This document shows, piece by piece, positions 22,195 to 34,320 of a stretch of DNA of 64,000 nt. The stretch comes from Metellina segmentata (taxonomy: Eukaryota; Arthropoda; Arachnida; Araneae; Tetragnathidae). Under the pieces are notes generated by a model that was not told the DNA's origin, did no database searches, and was given only the letters and a program-made list of their open reading frames with translations. Both the position numbers and the translations under genes were made by a program. Numbering within the stretch: the stretch's first letter is position 1; every line of letters begins with the position of its first letter. Where the stretch lies: positions 92,592,411-92,656,410 of the forward strand of contig OX375883.1 in NCBI GenBank assembly GCA_947359465.1, in the 5' to 3' direction.

Positions 22195-22765
22195 AGCGTT
22201 TTCGACTAGGTATCTCATCCATTAAGATATCTAATAGCAACATCCCGTCATGAAGATATTATTGAATCGAATTGAAGGGTTTGCTGAAAAAAAGAGGTAG
22301 CTCCATTGTTTAGAGTTTGTAGTTGCATGTACTATCTTTTCCTAAAAAGCCTCTTTCGTTTGGTGCAAGAAACATATAGCTCCAATCGTTAGTTAAGAAC
22401 ACTTACGGAAATTTAACGAAAATAATAGCTTTACACAACTTAGAATTTTGAATTTTAGAACGTTTTTTTACGGTTTTCCAAAAACTTGAAAAATTGGAGC
22501 TACCCATCTTATACAGCAAACCATTCAATTTTTGATGATAACTAGTTAAAGATCTGGTCAGTTTTTCAAACGACGAGGTATCATCCATCAATATCTGGTC
22601 ACTTTTCCCAAAGACAAGAAATCTCGTTGATCAAAATCTGACAAATTTTCTTAAAACGATACATATCGTAATCAAGGTATTTTTTTACTATGACACAATT
22701 AAAATCGGGGTACTTATAGAAATGAAGATAGATATCTCATCCATCAAGATATGGTCAATTTTTGC
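22195..22765 (+). repeat. Dispersed GATATC-type motif cluster
   Basis: There are several loosely spaced copies of 'acgaggtatcatccatcaatatctggtca'-type units, related to the palindromic GACGAGATATCTCGTC plus ATCAAGATCTGGTCAGTTTT motif. Period is roughly 45-60 bp and poorly kept. It precedes the 230-bp satellite built on the same words. Confidence 0.6.
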
Positions 22766-22879
22766 TAATGACAATATACTTGGAAACCACCTGTAGAGTT
22801 AATGTCCATTTTCAGTCAAACAGAAGGAATACGTCAAGTAATTGAAATGCAACTACAAAGTGGTAGGTAGATGCATTAA

Positions 22880-23165
22880 TGTCGCATTGAAGTTACACAA
22901 CGGGCTGTTGGAGGTGATCCGGGATCAATTCCGAAGGGAAAGATCCGGAAACAATGTCTCGTTATTATAAACCACGGTCAAAAGACGATGGCAACAACTG
23001 AGCTACTCCTCGACTCTCTAAACTTTCACACCATGCCAACGTAAGAAAATTTGAAGCTACGGCAAATACACGTGTACGCGTCGTACATACATGCACGACG
23101 GTCTTTGACTGGACCAACTTTCGAACGAACCAAACTACTTTGAACTGGGCTACTACATGGCCTTA
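22880..23165 (-). repeat. SINE-A, degenerate copy
   Basis: On the plus strand it shows 'acaacgggctgttgg', 'ccgggatcaattcc', 'gaaagatccgg', 'accacggtcaaaagacga' and 'catgccaacgtaag' in the order of a reversed SINE-A. The head near 23130-23165 is eroded. Confidence 0.65.
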
Positions 23166-24289
23166 ACACTAAAGGATCAAAGTTTAGTTTTCTGAAAAGT
23201 TCGAAATTTTATGCTTGACATATATATTTGTTTCCCTAATTCGCAAATCTCTAACGGAAATATTAATTTTCATCCTCACATCAGCCACTTCCAAAGCGTG
23301 AAAACGTCTCAAAAACACAAACATAAAAACTCCAAGCTTCCCACCATAAATTCTTAAAATTAGCAAACATTCCTCGGAACTCGAGTATAATAAATCACCC
23401 CTCAATCTTAATCCTCTGATACTAATTGCGAAACGACGAATTCTGGTCAGGATAAACGTTCATCCTATCAGACCGGAATGTTGCGCAGCAGACTGGAATG
23501 CTAATTAAATGCAACCAATTCAGCGTTATAACGATTGTGTCACACCGCCATCAGATAATTCCAATCCTAGGCATCTCGGTATCACTCTTAAGATATAATG
23601 GGATAATCTATAATTTCGCGAGTATTTGATCGGCCGGATTATAATGGGTTAGTTTCAAGTACTATGGTTTCCCAATCCGCTGGTTTCGGATTACGATATT
23701 TAGTAAGGTAATGTTGTACTCATCGTTCATTCTGTTTTTGATTTGATAAACATTGCACGAACGATGATGGTAGCGTATAAAGTGTTATGCTGGTTTGGGT
23801 GTACACAAATTAGGATTGGTGTGCGTTTACATAGTGAACCGGAGCTGATGTATAATAAATGTGATCGTATAGATTCAGTACATGTCTTAATTTATGGTCG
23901 CAATTAACTTGCTAAGATCTTCAGCTGCGACTCATGACTAATGAAGCATGACGACAACAATCACTAGATTTTAAACTTAATATTTATTTAAATTAACTGA
24001 ATAATACAATTAACAAGAGGGACGGAACAGAATTCATGAAGGGAGGAACGAAGGCTGACTTACCCTTGTAACGAGTCCTCGTGCTAGCACCCACGCTTAG
24101 CACCCCTTTAGGAAGCGCTTCTGTCTCAATGTGCCCCCTTTTTCTCGGATACTTCTCCCTGTCTGCTGGAATGTTTATTTAACTCCCAGCGACTGGTCGT
24201 GTCAGTCCTTTTATGTAAAACCGTGCACACTTGAAATTGGGAGAACATTCGTCAGCTCTCCTTCAGGAAAGCGTAATCACAATATTGAA
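23166..24289. other. No gene seen
   Basis: There is no confident gene. A slightly more GC-rich stretch at 24000-24250 (a G-rich run, then CTCCCTGTCTGCTGG) could be part of an unrecognised repeat, but neither ends nor coding sequence were found. Confidence 0.4.
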
Positions 24290-26125
24290 GATCAGTTTTG
24301 TAATGACGAGACAGATTATCTAGAATTGGAATTCCCAAGAAAATGTCAACTTGTTTAACTTTCCAAGTGGTTTCGACGATATATCTCGTCTATCAAGATG
24401 TAACCAATTTTTTTAAAGTGGAAATATTTCGTCATCCACGTACTGTCAATTTTTGGATCATAACGATATCAAGATCTAATGAGTTTACTTCCAATGATCA
24501 AATCTCGTATATCAAATGTGACCATTTTTATAAAGAAGAGACAAAACATCTAGAATTGGAATTCCCAAGAAAATGTCAACCTGTTTAACTTTCCAAGTGG
24601 TTTCGACGATATATCTCGTCTATCAAGATGTAACCAATTTTTTTAAAGTGGAAATATTTCGTCATCCACGTACTGTCAATTTTTGGATCATAACGATATC
24701 AAGATCTAATGAGTTTACTTCCAATGATCAAATCTCGTATATCAAATGTGACCATTTTTATAAAGAAGAGACAAAATATCTAGAATTGGAATTCCCAAGA
24801 AAATGTCAACCTGTTTAACTTTCCAAGTGGTTTCGACGATATATCTCGTCCATCAAGATGTAACCAATTTTTTTAAAGTGGAAATATTTCGTCATCCACG
24901 TGCTGTCAATTTTTGGATCATAACGATATCAAGATCTAATGAGTTTACTTCCAATGATCAAATCTCGTATATCAAATGTGACCATTTTTATAAAGAAGAG
25001 ACAAAACATCTAGAATTGGAATTCCCAAGAAAATGTCAACCTGTTTAACTTTCCAAGTAGTTTCGACGATATATCTCGTCTATCAAGATGTAACCAATTT
25101 TTTTAAAGTGGAAATATTTCGTCATCCACGTACTGTCAATTTTTGGATCATAACGATATCAAGATCTAATGAGTTTACTTCCAATGATCAAATCTCGTAT
25201 ATCAAATGTGACCATTTTTATAAAGAAGAGACAAAATATCTAGAATTGGAATTCCCAAGAAAATGTCAACCTGTTTAACTTTCCAAGTGGTTTCGACGAT
25301 ATATCTCGTCTATCAAGATGTAACCAATTTTTTTAAAGTGGAAATATTTCGTCATCCACGTACTGTCAATTTTTGGATCATAACGATATCAAGATCTAAT
25401 GAGTTTACTTCCAATGATCAAATCTCGTATATCAAATGTGACCATTTTTATAAAGAAGAGACAAAACATCTAGAATTGGAATTCCCAAGAAAATGTCAAC
25501 CTGTTTAACTTTCCAAGTGGTTTCGACGATATATCTCGTCTATCAAGATGTAACCAATTTTTTTAAAGTGGAAATATTTCGTCATCCACGTACTGTCAAT
25601 TTTTGGATCATAACGATATCAAGATCTAATGAGTTTACTTCCAATGATCAAATCTCGTATATCAAATGTGACCATTTTTATAAAGAAGAGACAAAATATC
25701 TAGAATTAGAATTCCCAAGAAAATGTCAACCTGTTTAACTTTCCAAGTGGTTTCGACGATATATCTCGTCCATCAAAATGTAACCAATTTTTTTAAAGTC
25801 GAAATATTTCGTCATCCACGTACTGTCAATTTTTGGATCATAACGATATCAAGATCTAATGAGTTTACTTCCAATGAACAAATCTCGTATATCAAATGTG
25901 ACCAGTTTTGTAAAGAATAGAAAAAATATCTACAATTGGAATTCCCAAGAAAATGTCAACTTGTTTAACTTTCCAAGTGGTTTCGACGAGATATCTCGTC
26001 TATCAAGATGTGACCAATTTTCGCATAAACGTGCTGTTGATTTTTGGATGATAAAGAGATCAAGATCCGATGAGTTTTCTTCCGATGACCAGATCTCATT
26101 AATCGAAATCTGGTCAGTTTTGTAA
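24290..26125 (+). repeat. 230-bp satellite, 7 near-identical copies
   Basis: The word AAATGTCAACCTGTTTAAC recurs with a strict 230-bp step at 24342 (a TTGTTTAAC variant), 24572, 24802, 25032, 25262, 25492 and 25722, and with slippage at 25952. Both edges decay. Copies alternate between ACAAAACATC and ACAAAATATC at one position, giving a 460-bp dimer. Each copy holds an 81-codon frame (MSTCLTFQVVSTIYLV...) whose stop overlaps the next copy's ATG in another frame. With 230 not divisible by 3 the frames cannot join, and no domain is visible, so none is called a gene. Confidence 0.96.
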
Positions 26126-26129
26126 TGAT

Positions 26130-27924
26130 GATTCATCGTCAAGGCAATAACCAAGAGGGTTGGAAATAGAAATACACCCAGGCTATTTTCTAGAGTCTAA
26201 TTATATACCCACCGCTGTCAGACAAGAAAAAATACGACTGATAATCTCAAGTTAAAATAAACTTTTTTAAAGCTAATGTTGTAAACACCCTCTTCTCTTT
26301 GAGTGTCTTGTTGACTAATTGGAAAAGTTTGAGTTTTTAACTTTGTGCAAAGACGCAAAGTTAAGAAAACTATCTCAACTCTAGTACGTTTACTCTAACT
26401 TGTACTAGTGTTTATTTTTTTCTTGAAGATGGTGGGAGTGTACACATTCGGTAATGGACATTAATACGATTCTTGTTTCTTAAACCTTAAGTCGTTTCTG
26501 AAGTTTTTACTTGAAATAAATCACAATTCACAGAATGCGGTGCAAAGAAGATCACTGTCTGATCTTTGAAAATCATTTATCACACCTCAAACAGACGTGT
26601 TTTGACCCACTTCGAATATATACAAGTTCAGCAGTTTACCAAATTTAGAACCATGCGAATTTGGCTAATGTCAAAGTGATAAATAAATAAACACAAAAGA
26701 AATCAAGATAAATGGTGGCGAAACACTTTACTGAGATCATAAAATTGACATTAATAAAGGCTTATAGCAGTAGAACCACTGGTAGAAATATGTCGAATAT
26801 GGAAGCGTTTGTTTTGAGGTGGGCAGTGTTTGTATTAAATATGCAAAGTTATTTTGGCTAAAAGGGGGATACTTATTTTTATCAGATCACATACATAGCA
26901 TTTTCATTGCTATTAATCTTTAAAACCATCTTGGAGGGTACTGCATTCTTGATCATTAAATTATTTAGATGAAATACCTCGTCCATAAAGATTTGACCAC
27001 TTTTCCAATGACGAGATACCTTGTAATCAAAATAGTGTCGATTTTTCGACGATGCTGATTCGTTTCTATTACAACCAGGCTACCCAATGCCAAAACTGGA
27101 TGCACAGCTTTCTAAGTAACATAAACAATAAAGCATTTACTGTTTTGAAAAAACATGTTGGTATGTAGTAAAAAAAATTATAAAAATTATTTAATTTGAA
27201 CTTAATTCAACCCTGTCCACTGTAGTCTTCAACGTTCAAAGACGTTTATTTTGATTAAAATTATCGGAAAAATAATTTACCGAATATATGAACTGAAAAA
27301 CCAACTAGACTAATGTCTAAAATTCAAGCAAATGCAAACATAAAAGCGTCAATCTAGGAACAAGCAATTTTGCTTTAAAAGCACAAATGGTTAAAGGATG
27401 AAATCGAATTTGTGCTCGTTTTTGCTGAAAGCGTGCGTCGGCTGTAGAACATCTGTGCACCTCACACGTTTAGGGCACCAAACTACATTTGATTGGAGCC
27501 AAATCTTCCGTTTAACTCCCAAAAAGTGGTTTTAAAGTACCTTAATGTCGCTTTCGAGTGTGAATTAAGGCTCGCTGGAATCTTAAATGGAATTTGTTTC
27601 TTTCCTCTGGCTTCGGAAGTTTGCGTGAGCTATAAAAGGAATTTTGGAGTTACCTTCTGGAACAGGAGAAGAGATATTTTGTACTTTTTCACAATCTTTA
27701 TGCAACGAGGCTTTAAAGAGTTCTAACTATTTTGGCAGGGAATTGTCCACATAGTTGGGTAATTGGAACTTGATAAAATTGTGGAAAGTATGTGGTGCTC
27801 AGGCTTCAATTAAGATCCGCGTAAAGTGTCCTTTTTATGTTGTTAACCCCAGAGGGTTACACACGCATAATTCAACTTTCAGACCTACACACGTCCAATG
27901 TATGACTGTTATATAATTTTGACC
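26130..27924. other. No gene; motif copies at 26975-27065
   Basis: Contains a short run of the dispersed GATATC-type motif (ATACCTCGTCCATAAAGATT, then ACGAGATACCTTGT) at 26975-27065. The 77-codon frame at 27493 has no recognisable domain. Confidence 0.5.
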
Positions 27925-29365
27925 TTCTTGACCAATATAATTTTTTCAAATGTTTCTACTCCAAGGAAATTTTTTTTTCTAATGGCGGGCACATTTGACC
28001 TAAGTCATTGACTACTACAAGGCCGGAAGTGATGGCCACTCGTGAAGGAGCACCATCATTGCCCCTAACAGTTTATACTTCGTAATTTTGAACCATGTTC
28101 AGATGACGAAGCAACACCTGAGCTGATATACGCATACAAACATCCATGCCCGAACCCGGATTCGAACCGGTTACCTTCCGATCTAGAGGCTAACACCTTA
28201 ACCACTATACCGGTTGGTCGGCTATTCCAAGGAAATGAGCAATACAATCTTTCCAAAGGATTTCTATTCCAAGGAGCAATTCAATATCTGCAAAGGATTT
28301 CATTCTAAGGAAACAAACAGTTGAATCATTCCAAAGGATTCTATTTCAAGGAGGATGAGCTAAACAAACTTTCTTGACCAATATAATTTTTCCAAATGTT
28401 TATATTCCAAAGATATGATCGATTCAATCTTATCAATGGATTTCTATTCCAAGGAGCAATACAATACTTGCAAAGGATTTCATTCTAAGTAAACGAACAG
28501 TTGAATATTCCAAAGGATTCTATTCCAAGGATGATGAGCTATACAATATTTCCAAATACTTCGATTCCAAGGATACTAGCAATACAATATTTCCAAAAGA
28601 TTCTATTCCAAAGAGAAATTCAATCTTTGCAAATTATTTTATTTTAAGGAAATAAACAATTGAATCCTTCCAAAGGATTCTATTTCTAGGAAATGAGCAA
28701 TACAATCTTTCCAAACGTTTCTCTTCCAAAGAAAGGAGCAATACAATCTTTGCAAAAGACTTTATTCTAAGAAACTGAACAATTAAATCTTTCCACTCAG
28801 CATTCTGTTCCAAGAAAATATGCAATACAATTATGCAATGCAACAAATTTCCAAAGGGATTTATAATCCAAGGAAATAAGCAGTACAATCTTTCCAAATG
28901 TTTCTATTCCAATAAAATAAGCAATTTAATCTTTCCAAAGGATTTTATTTTAAGAAAACAATTGTAACTTTCCAAAGGATTATATTCCAAGGAAATGAGC
29001 AATAAAATCTTTCAAAACTTTTCGATTTCAAGGAAATGGCACTACAATCTCTGCAAATGATTTCATTCTAAGAAAATGAACAATTGAATCTTTCCACACG
29101 GTTTTCCAAAAAAAGCGATAAAATTCTTCCAACACTATTGTCTTCGGTAATAAGTGATAGATTCCTTTCCAAAGGATTCATATTTCATAGATATGAGCAA
29201 TACAATCTTTCCAAACGTTGCTATTCCAAGGATATGAGTAACACAATCTTTCCAAATGTTTCTAATCTAAGAAAATCAGCAATACAATCTTTCAAAAGGA
29301 TCCTATGCCAAGGAAATGAGAAACAAAATATTTCCAAATGGTTCTATTCTAAGTAAATTAGTAAT
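27925..29365 (+). repeat. ~41-bp minisatellite
   Basis: The unit is approximately GAGCAATACAATCTTTCCAA, then AGGATTCTATTCCAAGGAAAT, about 41 bp with variable length, over 25 or more imperfect units. A SINE-B copy (27971-28221) interrupts it. Local frames such as 28634-28897 (minus) only reflect the repeat. Confidence 0.9.
27971..28221 (-). mobile_element. SINE-B, tRNA head with alternative body
   Basis: On the minus strand the tRNA-like head GCCGACCAACCGGTATAGTG has an A box and a perfect B box GGTTCGAATCC. The body then differs from SINE-A and ends CCGCCATTAGAAAAAAAA. The flanks CTACTCCAAGGAAAT and CTATTCCAAGGAAAT look like a 15-bp TSD, though the surrounding minisatellite could mimic this. 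Confidence 0.85.
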
Positions 29366-29444
29366 AGAACCAAACTCTTCACAACAGTTAAATTTTTGAT
29401 CTTAAGGGTACGGTTTAGCCCTCTGGAGACTTCGTGCTCACATA

Positions 29445-30015
29445 CACTACCTTACAATAATGAACCGGAGAGCAAGATGTGATGGTATAAGAGAAATAAT
29501 ACATGCTTTAATAGGGAGATGGTCCCCCACGTGCTGCAATTACACTAGCAATCCTTCTGGGTATACTTTCAATAAGGTTTTGATACACAGCTATGGGTAT
29601 TTGTGTACATTCCTACTGCAAGAATGTCGTCAGCTCAGCTGCAGATTTCGGACGTGGTTCTCTGATCCGTAAGCGTCGCTCTAACTCGTCCCACAAATGT
29701 TCCATGGGGTTTAGGTCGGTACTCTGTGCAGGTCAGGGAAGAAATTTTACATCCATATCTCGATACCACTGCTTGACATAGGCTGCAACTTGACATGGAT
29801 CGTTGTGTAGTCCTGGAAGTAACATTCGTCCATTCCATAAAGTTGCCAGAGCGTAGGCAGAACCTGATAGTCAAAAATGTTCATATAGGCGCGGGCGTTC
29901 AATTGACCATGAACAACATGCAAAAGTCCCAGAGCATACCACGAAAAACACCCCAAACAAGTAGTCGGATTTCATGCAAATCCGCTGGCGTCCGTTCCAT
30001 TATTGTAAGATAGTG
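29445..30015 (-). mobile_element. Tc1-type 571-bp deletion derivative
   Basis: The TIRs CACTACCTTACAATAAT (left) and ATTATTGTAAGATAGTG (right) are flanked by TA on both sides. On the minus strand it holds the same C-terminal transposase remnant as 11212-11781 (FSWYALGLLHVVHGQLNA, LPTLWQLYGMDECYFQD), frameshifted after QD. The length and internal junction match the 11212 copy, marking an established non-autonomous family. Confidence 0.92.
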
Positions 30016-30017
30016 TA

Positions 30018-31144
30018 TCTGTTCTACAACTTACAGTATTTTCGGTTTGACTTTCAACTCGTCTTGATAGATATTTTTCTTGATAGAGCGATCGAAGTGC
30101 TCCTAGGATTCTTCTACCCAATGAATGCGTTACTTGGTCATTAATTGTGTCGTAGGTTAAAATCAATACTAAACTATTAAGAAATCTTGCAACGTTACGA
30201 GAGGTTTAAAAATGATTTTAATACCCTTAATAAAGATAATTTTTGTATTTGCAGGATACGATTCCCGTTCAGTTGTCATTGAAAAGCTCAATCAAGTGTA
30301 ACTAAGACCAAAGATTACCATAAATTACACAGAAATACTCTTTACATACAGTAACAGATCAGCGATTAGTAAAATATTCTCATTTTTGCGAAGATTATTT
30401 CGTAAAAACTGATACACCTTATTAATCACACAATTGAATGGAATAGATATCATAAAAAACCGATTCGAAAGGAATCGATGCTACTTAATACCGTTGATAA
30501 AAATTCTCTGGTTGTAAATGCATCTTATATTTACATTTCTTAAAACCAATTCTATGAATCTCAGAAAAAATATTAGAATTTGCCTGAAGCTATGTACGGA
30601 AATAAGAATGCATTCAAATTAATTTATTCTAATTCAAATACAATCCTTGAAATTCATTTTTTTTTTCTGTTGAAGATTAAGTAAGTGGACTAGTATTAAG
30701 TTAGTGGTAGCAAAACTTCATGAATTACAATAATGAATTAAGATTTTTTTGTGAGTGATGATTTCTGAATGATACTTTTTCTTATGGATTATAATTGTTT
30801 TAGTGGAACTTTTGCTTATTTTTTATTAAAAAGCTGGAACTAAGTCGATGAAACATTTACAGATCATACAACGCTGTTTGAAATAAGTTTTTATGTGGCA
30901 TAAAGAAGAAAAAAAAACCTAAATACAATTTTTGAGTGGTGTGTTTTAAACTTATAAATTAAATTTTGGTTTTCGATTAAGTAACTGAATAAAACTAAAC
31001 AAATAAAAATCCACAACGACAATTGTTTTATCTAACTCAACAAAATATGATTTTTCTATGTTTGGAATTTAGTGCATCAAAATGTATGTGTGTTTTTACA
31101 ATGCAATTCTCAAATTCGATAGATTCCATCATTATTTGGAAATA
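30018..31144. other. No gene seen
   Basis: AT-rich DNA between the Tc1 derivative and the mariner. No frame or repeat was recognised. Confidence 0.5.
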
Positions 31145-31146
31145 TA

Positions 31147-32412
31147 CGAGTGTAAGTCAAAAATTATTCGGACTTCGCGAAACACATCTTTAAGTTTGTC
31201 ACACTACTTTCTGCGCATGCGTACTTTGAGTTGTATCGTTTAGCCGCGGTTACACCGATGTTGCAAACGCGTCTGTCTCCAAACATCGAAGATATTACGA
31301 GCAACGACACTAATTTTACTGTCAATATCTCGTGTCGTAGTGGTGATTTGGCGAGTTTGCAACTCCAATTTTGTTTTCCACCAGGAGTCGTTAAAGATCC
31401 AAGGATTGCAACATTTGGGGGGACATTTCTCCTAGACCAAATTTAGGATGAAAATGCATCCCTATTTCGTCCCCTTTCGCTATTGCAGACAATCCCCGCT
31501 CCCTTCTGCCCTTCGGCACCCCATGGTCGCTCTCACTGTCTTTTATTCGCTCTCCGCCACATTTTGCACTCCTCGCTTGCCTTGTCCACATCTCCTACCA
31601 AACTGTCAGTGAGTGACCTTTTCGATTAATGAGACGTGGACGAGAGAGCTGGTGATAACATTAAATATAACAATTTAGAGAGTGGCCTGTTCCATTTGTG
31701 TTGCCGATAAAAGTCGACAAATCTTTTACACCGGAGTGGGTCGAAATGGGGTCGTAAATCGTTTTACTCACAAAAAGAGGGAGACAAATATTTGTAACTC
31801 CAGTGGAAACTTGGCTTTATAGTAGTGGTCACGTTAACGACATTCGGCCTTGACAGCGCGATGTTTCTTTTCACTGCGTCAGTGGAAGCATGGCCGCTTC
31901 ATTAGCTGTGTGCACCAAGAAGGAACAAAGATCCGTGATCTGATTTTTAGGGAATAAAGATGTGCCTTGGGCTGAAATTCATTGGAGGCTTACAACACAA
32001 TATGGGGAGAGGGCGGTACCACGTAGAAATGTGTAAGAGTGGATCGAGAAGCTTAAAAGAGGCTGGACAGTCGTGATGTACGAAGAAAGAACATAATACC
32101 CGTCAACCTCCAAAACAACCTCCAAGGTTCAGCAAGCTCGAGAAATGGCACTGTCAAATCGACGAGTTACCATAGACAGTGTAACGCGTTTACTACAGAT
32201 TAGACGGATAAAGAAGTGAGGAAGTGGTGCAGATGTGGTTGGAAGACCAACCGAAAACCTTCTTGAAGGGAATACGCAAGCTTGTGGATTGTTGGACCAA
32301 GTGCATCGAATTTAAAGGAGACTGTAGGAAGAGGATGATCTAATTCAACCCCAGAAAATGTGTAAATAGATTGAAAAAAATAAAGTGCGGTTAATTTTTG
32401 ACTGACTTTCTC
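31147..32412 (+). mobile_element. mariner-like element, internally deleted
   Basis: Imperfect ends share AGTCAAAAATTA: left CGAGTGTAAGTCAAAAATTA, and the reversed right end has CAGTCAAAAATTAACCGCAC. TA flanks are at 31145-31146 and 32413-32414. The transposase remnant starts near 31890 with an HTH region (KKEQRSVI, a stop, FLGNKDVPWAEIHWRLTTQY, VPRRNV, EWIEKLKRGW), continues QQAREMALSNRRVTIDSVTR, and jumps to the C terminus (QPKTFLEGIRKLVDCWTKCI). The catalytic DDD core is missing. The first ~700 bp have no coding match and may hold a separate insertion. Confidence 0.8.
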
Positions 32413-32487
32413 TAATAATCGGGTAAGAAAATTATTGTAATTCACTTCAATGAACTTTGTTAAATAATACAATTACAATTTCACAGA

Positions 32488-33025
32488 AATTTGAGCATCG
32501 GATTAGATCGGCTGAGAAGTGAGAGAAGTGGTGTATAAATGGTTGTTCCGACCAACCGAAATACTTCTTGATTGGTAATTTGTAATTAACGTCGTACAAG
32601 AGCGACATAACAGGCTATTGACGACGGTTCGGGATCAATCCTCCAAGGTAAACACGAGGGCAACATCATGTAATTTTGAGCCACGTTGAGATGAGGCAAC
32701 ACCTGAGCAAGCACCCCACTCTCCAAACTTCCACACCATCCGAACGTGAGGACTTTCGGCCACGACAGATTTAAGGTGTATCAGACGACTCTACACCACA
32801 CGCTTACAAATATCCATGCACTGACCCGAATTCGATCCAGCAAACTTCCGACCTCAATCACCTAACCGGTTGGTCGGCTTAAATATTCTTGAAGATAATA
32901 CGGAAGCTTGTGGACCACTGGACCAAGTGAATCGAAAAGTGTGAAGACTGCAAAAAGATGACGATTTTGTTCAGCCCCAACAATTGTGTAAATAGATTGA
33001 AAAATAAAGTGAGAATCGTAGTATT
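32488..33025 (+). pseudogene. Second mariner 3' fragment, split by a SINE
   Basis: The sequence 'gattagatcgg..gagaagtg..gtgtataaatggttg..ccgaccaaccg' then, after the SINE, 'cttgaag..aagcttgtggaccactggaccaagtgaatcg' repeats the C-terminal end of the mariner at 31147-32412 (32199 onward) with many differences. It ends at a similar 'tgtgtaaatagattgaaaa' word. It is an independent, older copy of the same family or a tandem duplication of its end. Confidence 0.8.
32572..32880 (-). mobile_element. SINE-A inserted in mariner fragment, with TSD
   Basis: The minus-strand copy runs from the tRNA head (right, GCCGACCAACCGG) to the SINE-A tail (left, GTCGTACAAGAGCG region). A 13-bp flank AAATACTTCTTGA (32559-32571) matches AAATATTCTTGAA (32881-32893) and corresponds to one copy in the intact mariner sequence (AAAACCTTCTTGAAGGG). 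It is therefore a true insertion. Confidence 0.9.
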
Positions 33026-33346
33026 AATAGCGCTACATATATCGTATCAAACATATATTTGAAACTACATCGTATTAAAAAGTAAAAAGTAAAGATACCT
33101 TGTCGCAAAAATCGCCAGGATGGTAAAATGTTTCGAAAAAGTCACATCTGAGGATTTGCTGCATTGATATAGTATCAATTTCTTCAAATGTTTGGTAGAA
33201 TTTAAGGGCTAATTTAGTGTCATACTGTTTTTTAACCCATCCAGTTCTTCACTAAATTTGACTTTCCTAATGAACCAAGTGCTATTACAAATTATTCTGA
33301 GAGTAGAATTTTGAAAAGTTCAACAAGGAAACCCAACAGCCTTTCA
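33026..33346. other. No gene seen
   Basis: Short unique-looking interval between mariner and SINE sequence. Nothing recognised. Confidence 0.5.
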
Positions 33347-34320
33347 TCGAGGTGCCGACTAACCGATCTGGTAAGTAAGGTGTTGGCCTCTAGATTGGAA
33401 GGTTCCTGGTTCAGATCCGGGTCAGTGCATGGCTGTAAGCGGATGGTGTAGAGGCGACTAGTGCACCTTAAATCTGTCGTGGCCGAAAGTCACTCACTTG
33501 GGTTGGTGTGGGAAGTTTGGAGAGTGGGGTGCTAGCTCAGGTGTTGCCTTGACATCTGACCGTGGTTCAAAATTACGCGGTGTTGTCCTAGGATCTTTCC
33601 CTTAAGGGATTAATACCGGACGCATATTACAAACCTTTACCTGGAATGGAAGACATGGGGAAATTTTAATCCCGCTGATTCGTTGCTATCTCTCTCCAAG
33701 ATCTATGACGTCACTCACCCATAGTGCACACTCCGCATGTGTGAAAAATATCACTATTTACTTGCAACGTTTGCGAAAAAAAAAGTTGAAACTGCTTCGA
33801 CCGAAAATAGAATACTAATAAAAAAAAGAAAGTGATAGCTTTTTGATGATTACCAAGGGACAGTTCAACGGATTGTGCCATGTACTCGTAATTTGAACGT
33901 AAATGTTTTGTGTTTAGTTTTAATTCCAGTATAGATTCTACACGCATGATTAAAAAATAATCCATTTTCGAACTTTAAAGGACATTTGGGACATTGAACA
34001 GAATAGAAGGCGGAAGCAGGGGTGTTTTTCGTTATCACTGGGGATCTGTTGTATAGATTCGTTATTTATGTTGCAAAGGTTTTGCTACCGGCTTTCAGTT
34101 CAAGTAGAAACTACCGAGTAATGATAGAGTCCACGTGAAGCATCGCCATTAATGATGATGTCACGTAGTGGCGTCATAGTCGACAGTTTGAAACCACGAA
34201 TCAGCTTCCTTAAAATTTCCCCATGTCTTCTATTCCAGGTAAAGGTTGTTAATATGCATCCCGTATCGTCGTCAATGGCCCATGTTGCTCTAGTAGGGCG
34301 TTAATTAACATAACCTTACC
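33347..34320 (+). mobile_element. SINE-A, split by a MITE
   Basis: It starts with a tRNA-like head (GCCGACTAACCGATCTGGTA, B-box-like GGTTCAGATCC) and runs through the SINE-A body to GGGATTAATACCGG at 33620. It resumes after 34260 with CGTCGTCAATGGCCCATGTT and ends GGGCGTTAATTAA. Joining of the two parts matches uninterrupted copies, so the 640-bp interval is a later insertion. Confidence 0.88.
33622..34257. mobile_element. MITE with ~65-bp TIRs inside SINE-A
   Basis: The left end GCATATTACAAACCTTTACC and the reversed right end GCATATTAACAACCTTTACC continue matching for about 65 bp (CTGGAATGGAAGACATGGGG and beyond). No coding sequence. The target duplication is unclear: CCGGA at the left and CCGTA at the right may be a diverged short duplication. 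Superfamily unassigned. Confidence 0.8.

Noticed and set aside
24000..24260. Solo LTR
   Set aside because: Composition differs slightly from its surroundings, but no TG...CA ends, target duplication or second copy was found.
24343..25920. Seven repeated 65-81-codon frames (MSTCLTFQVV...)
   Set aside because: They recur because the 230-bp satellite recurs; 230 is not a multiple of 3, so they cannot be one protein, and no domain is visible.
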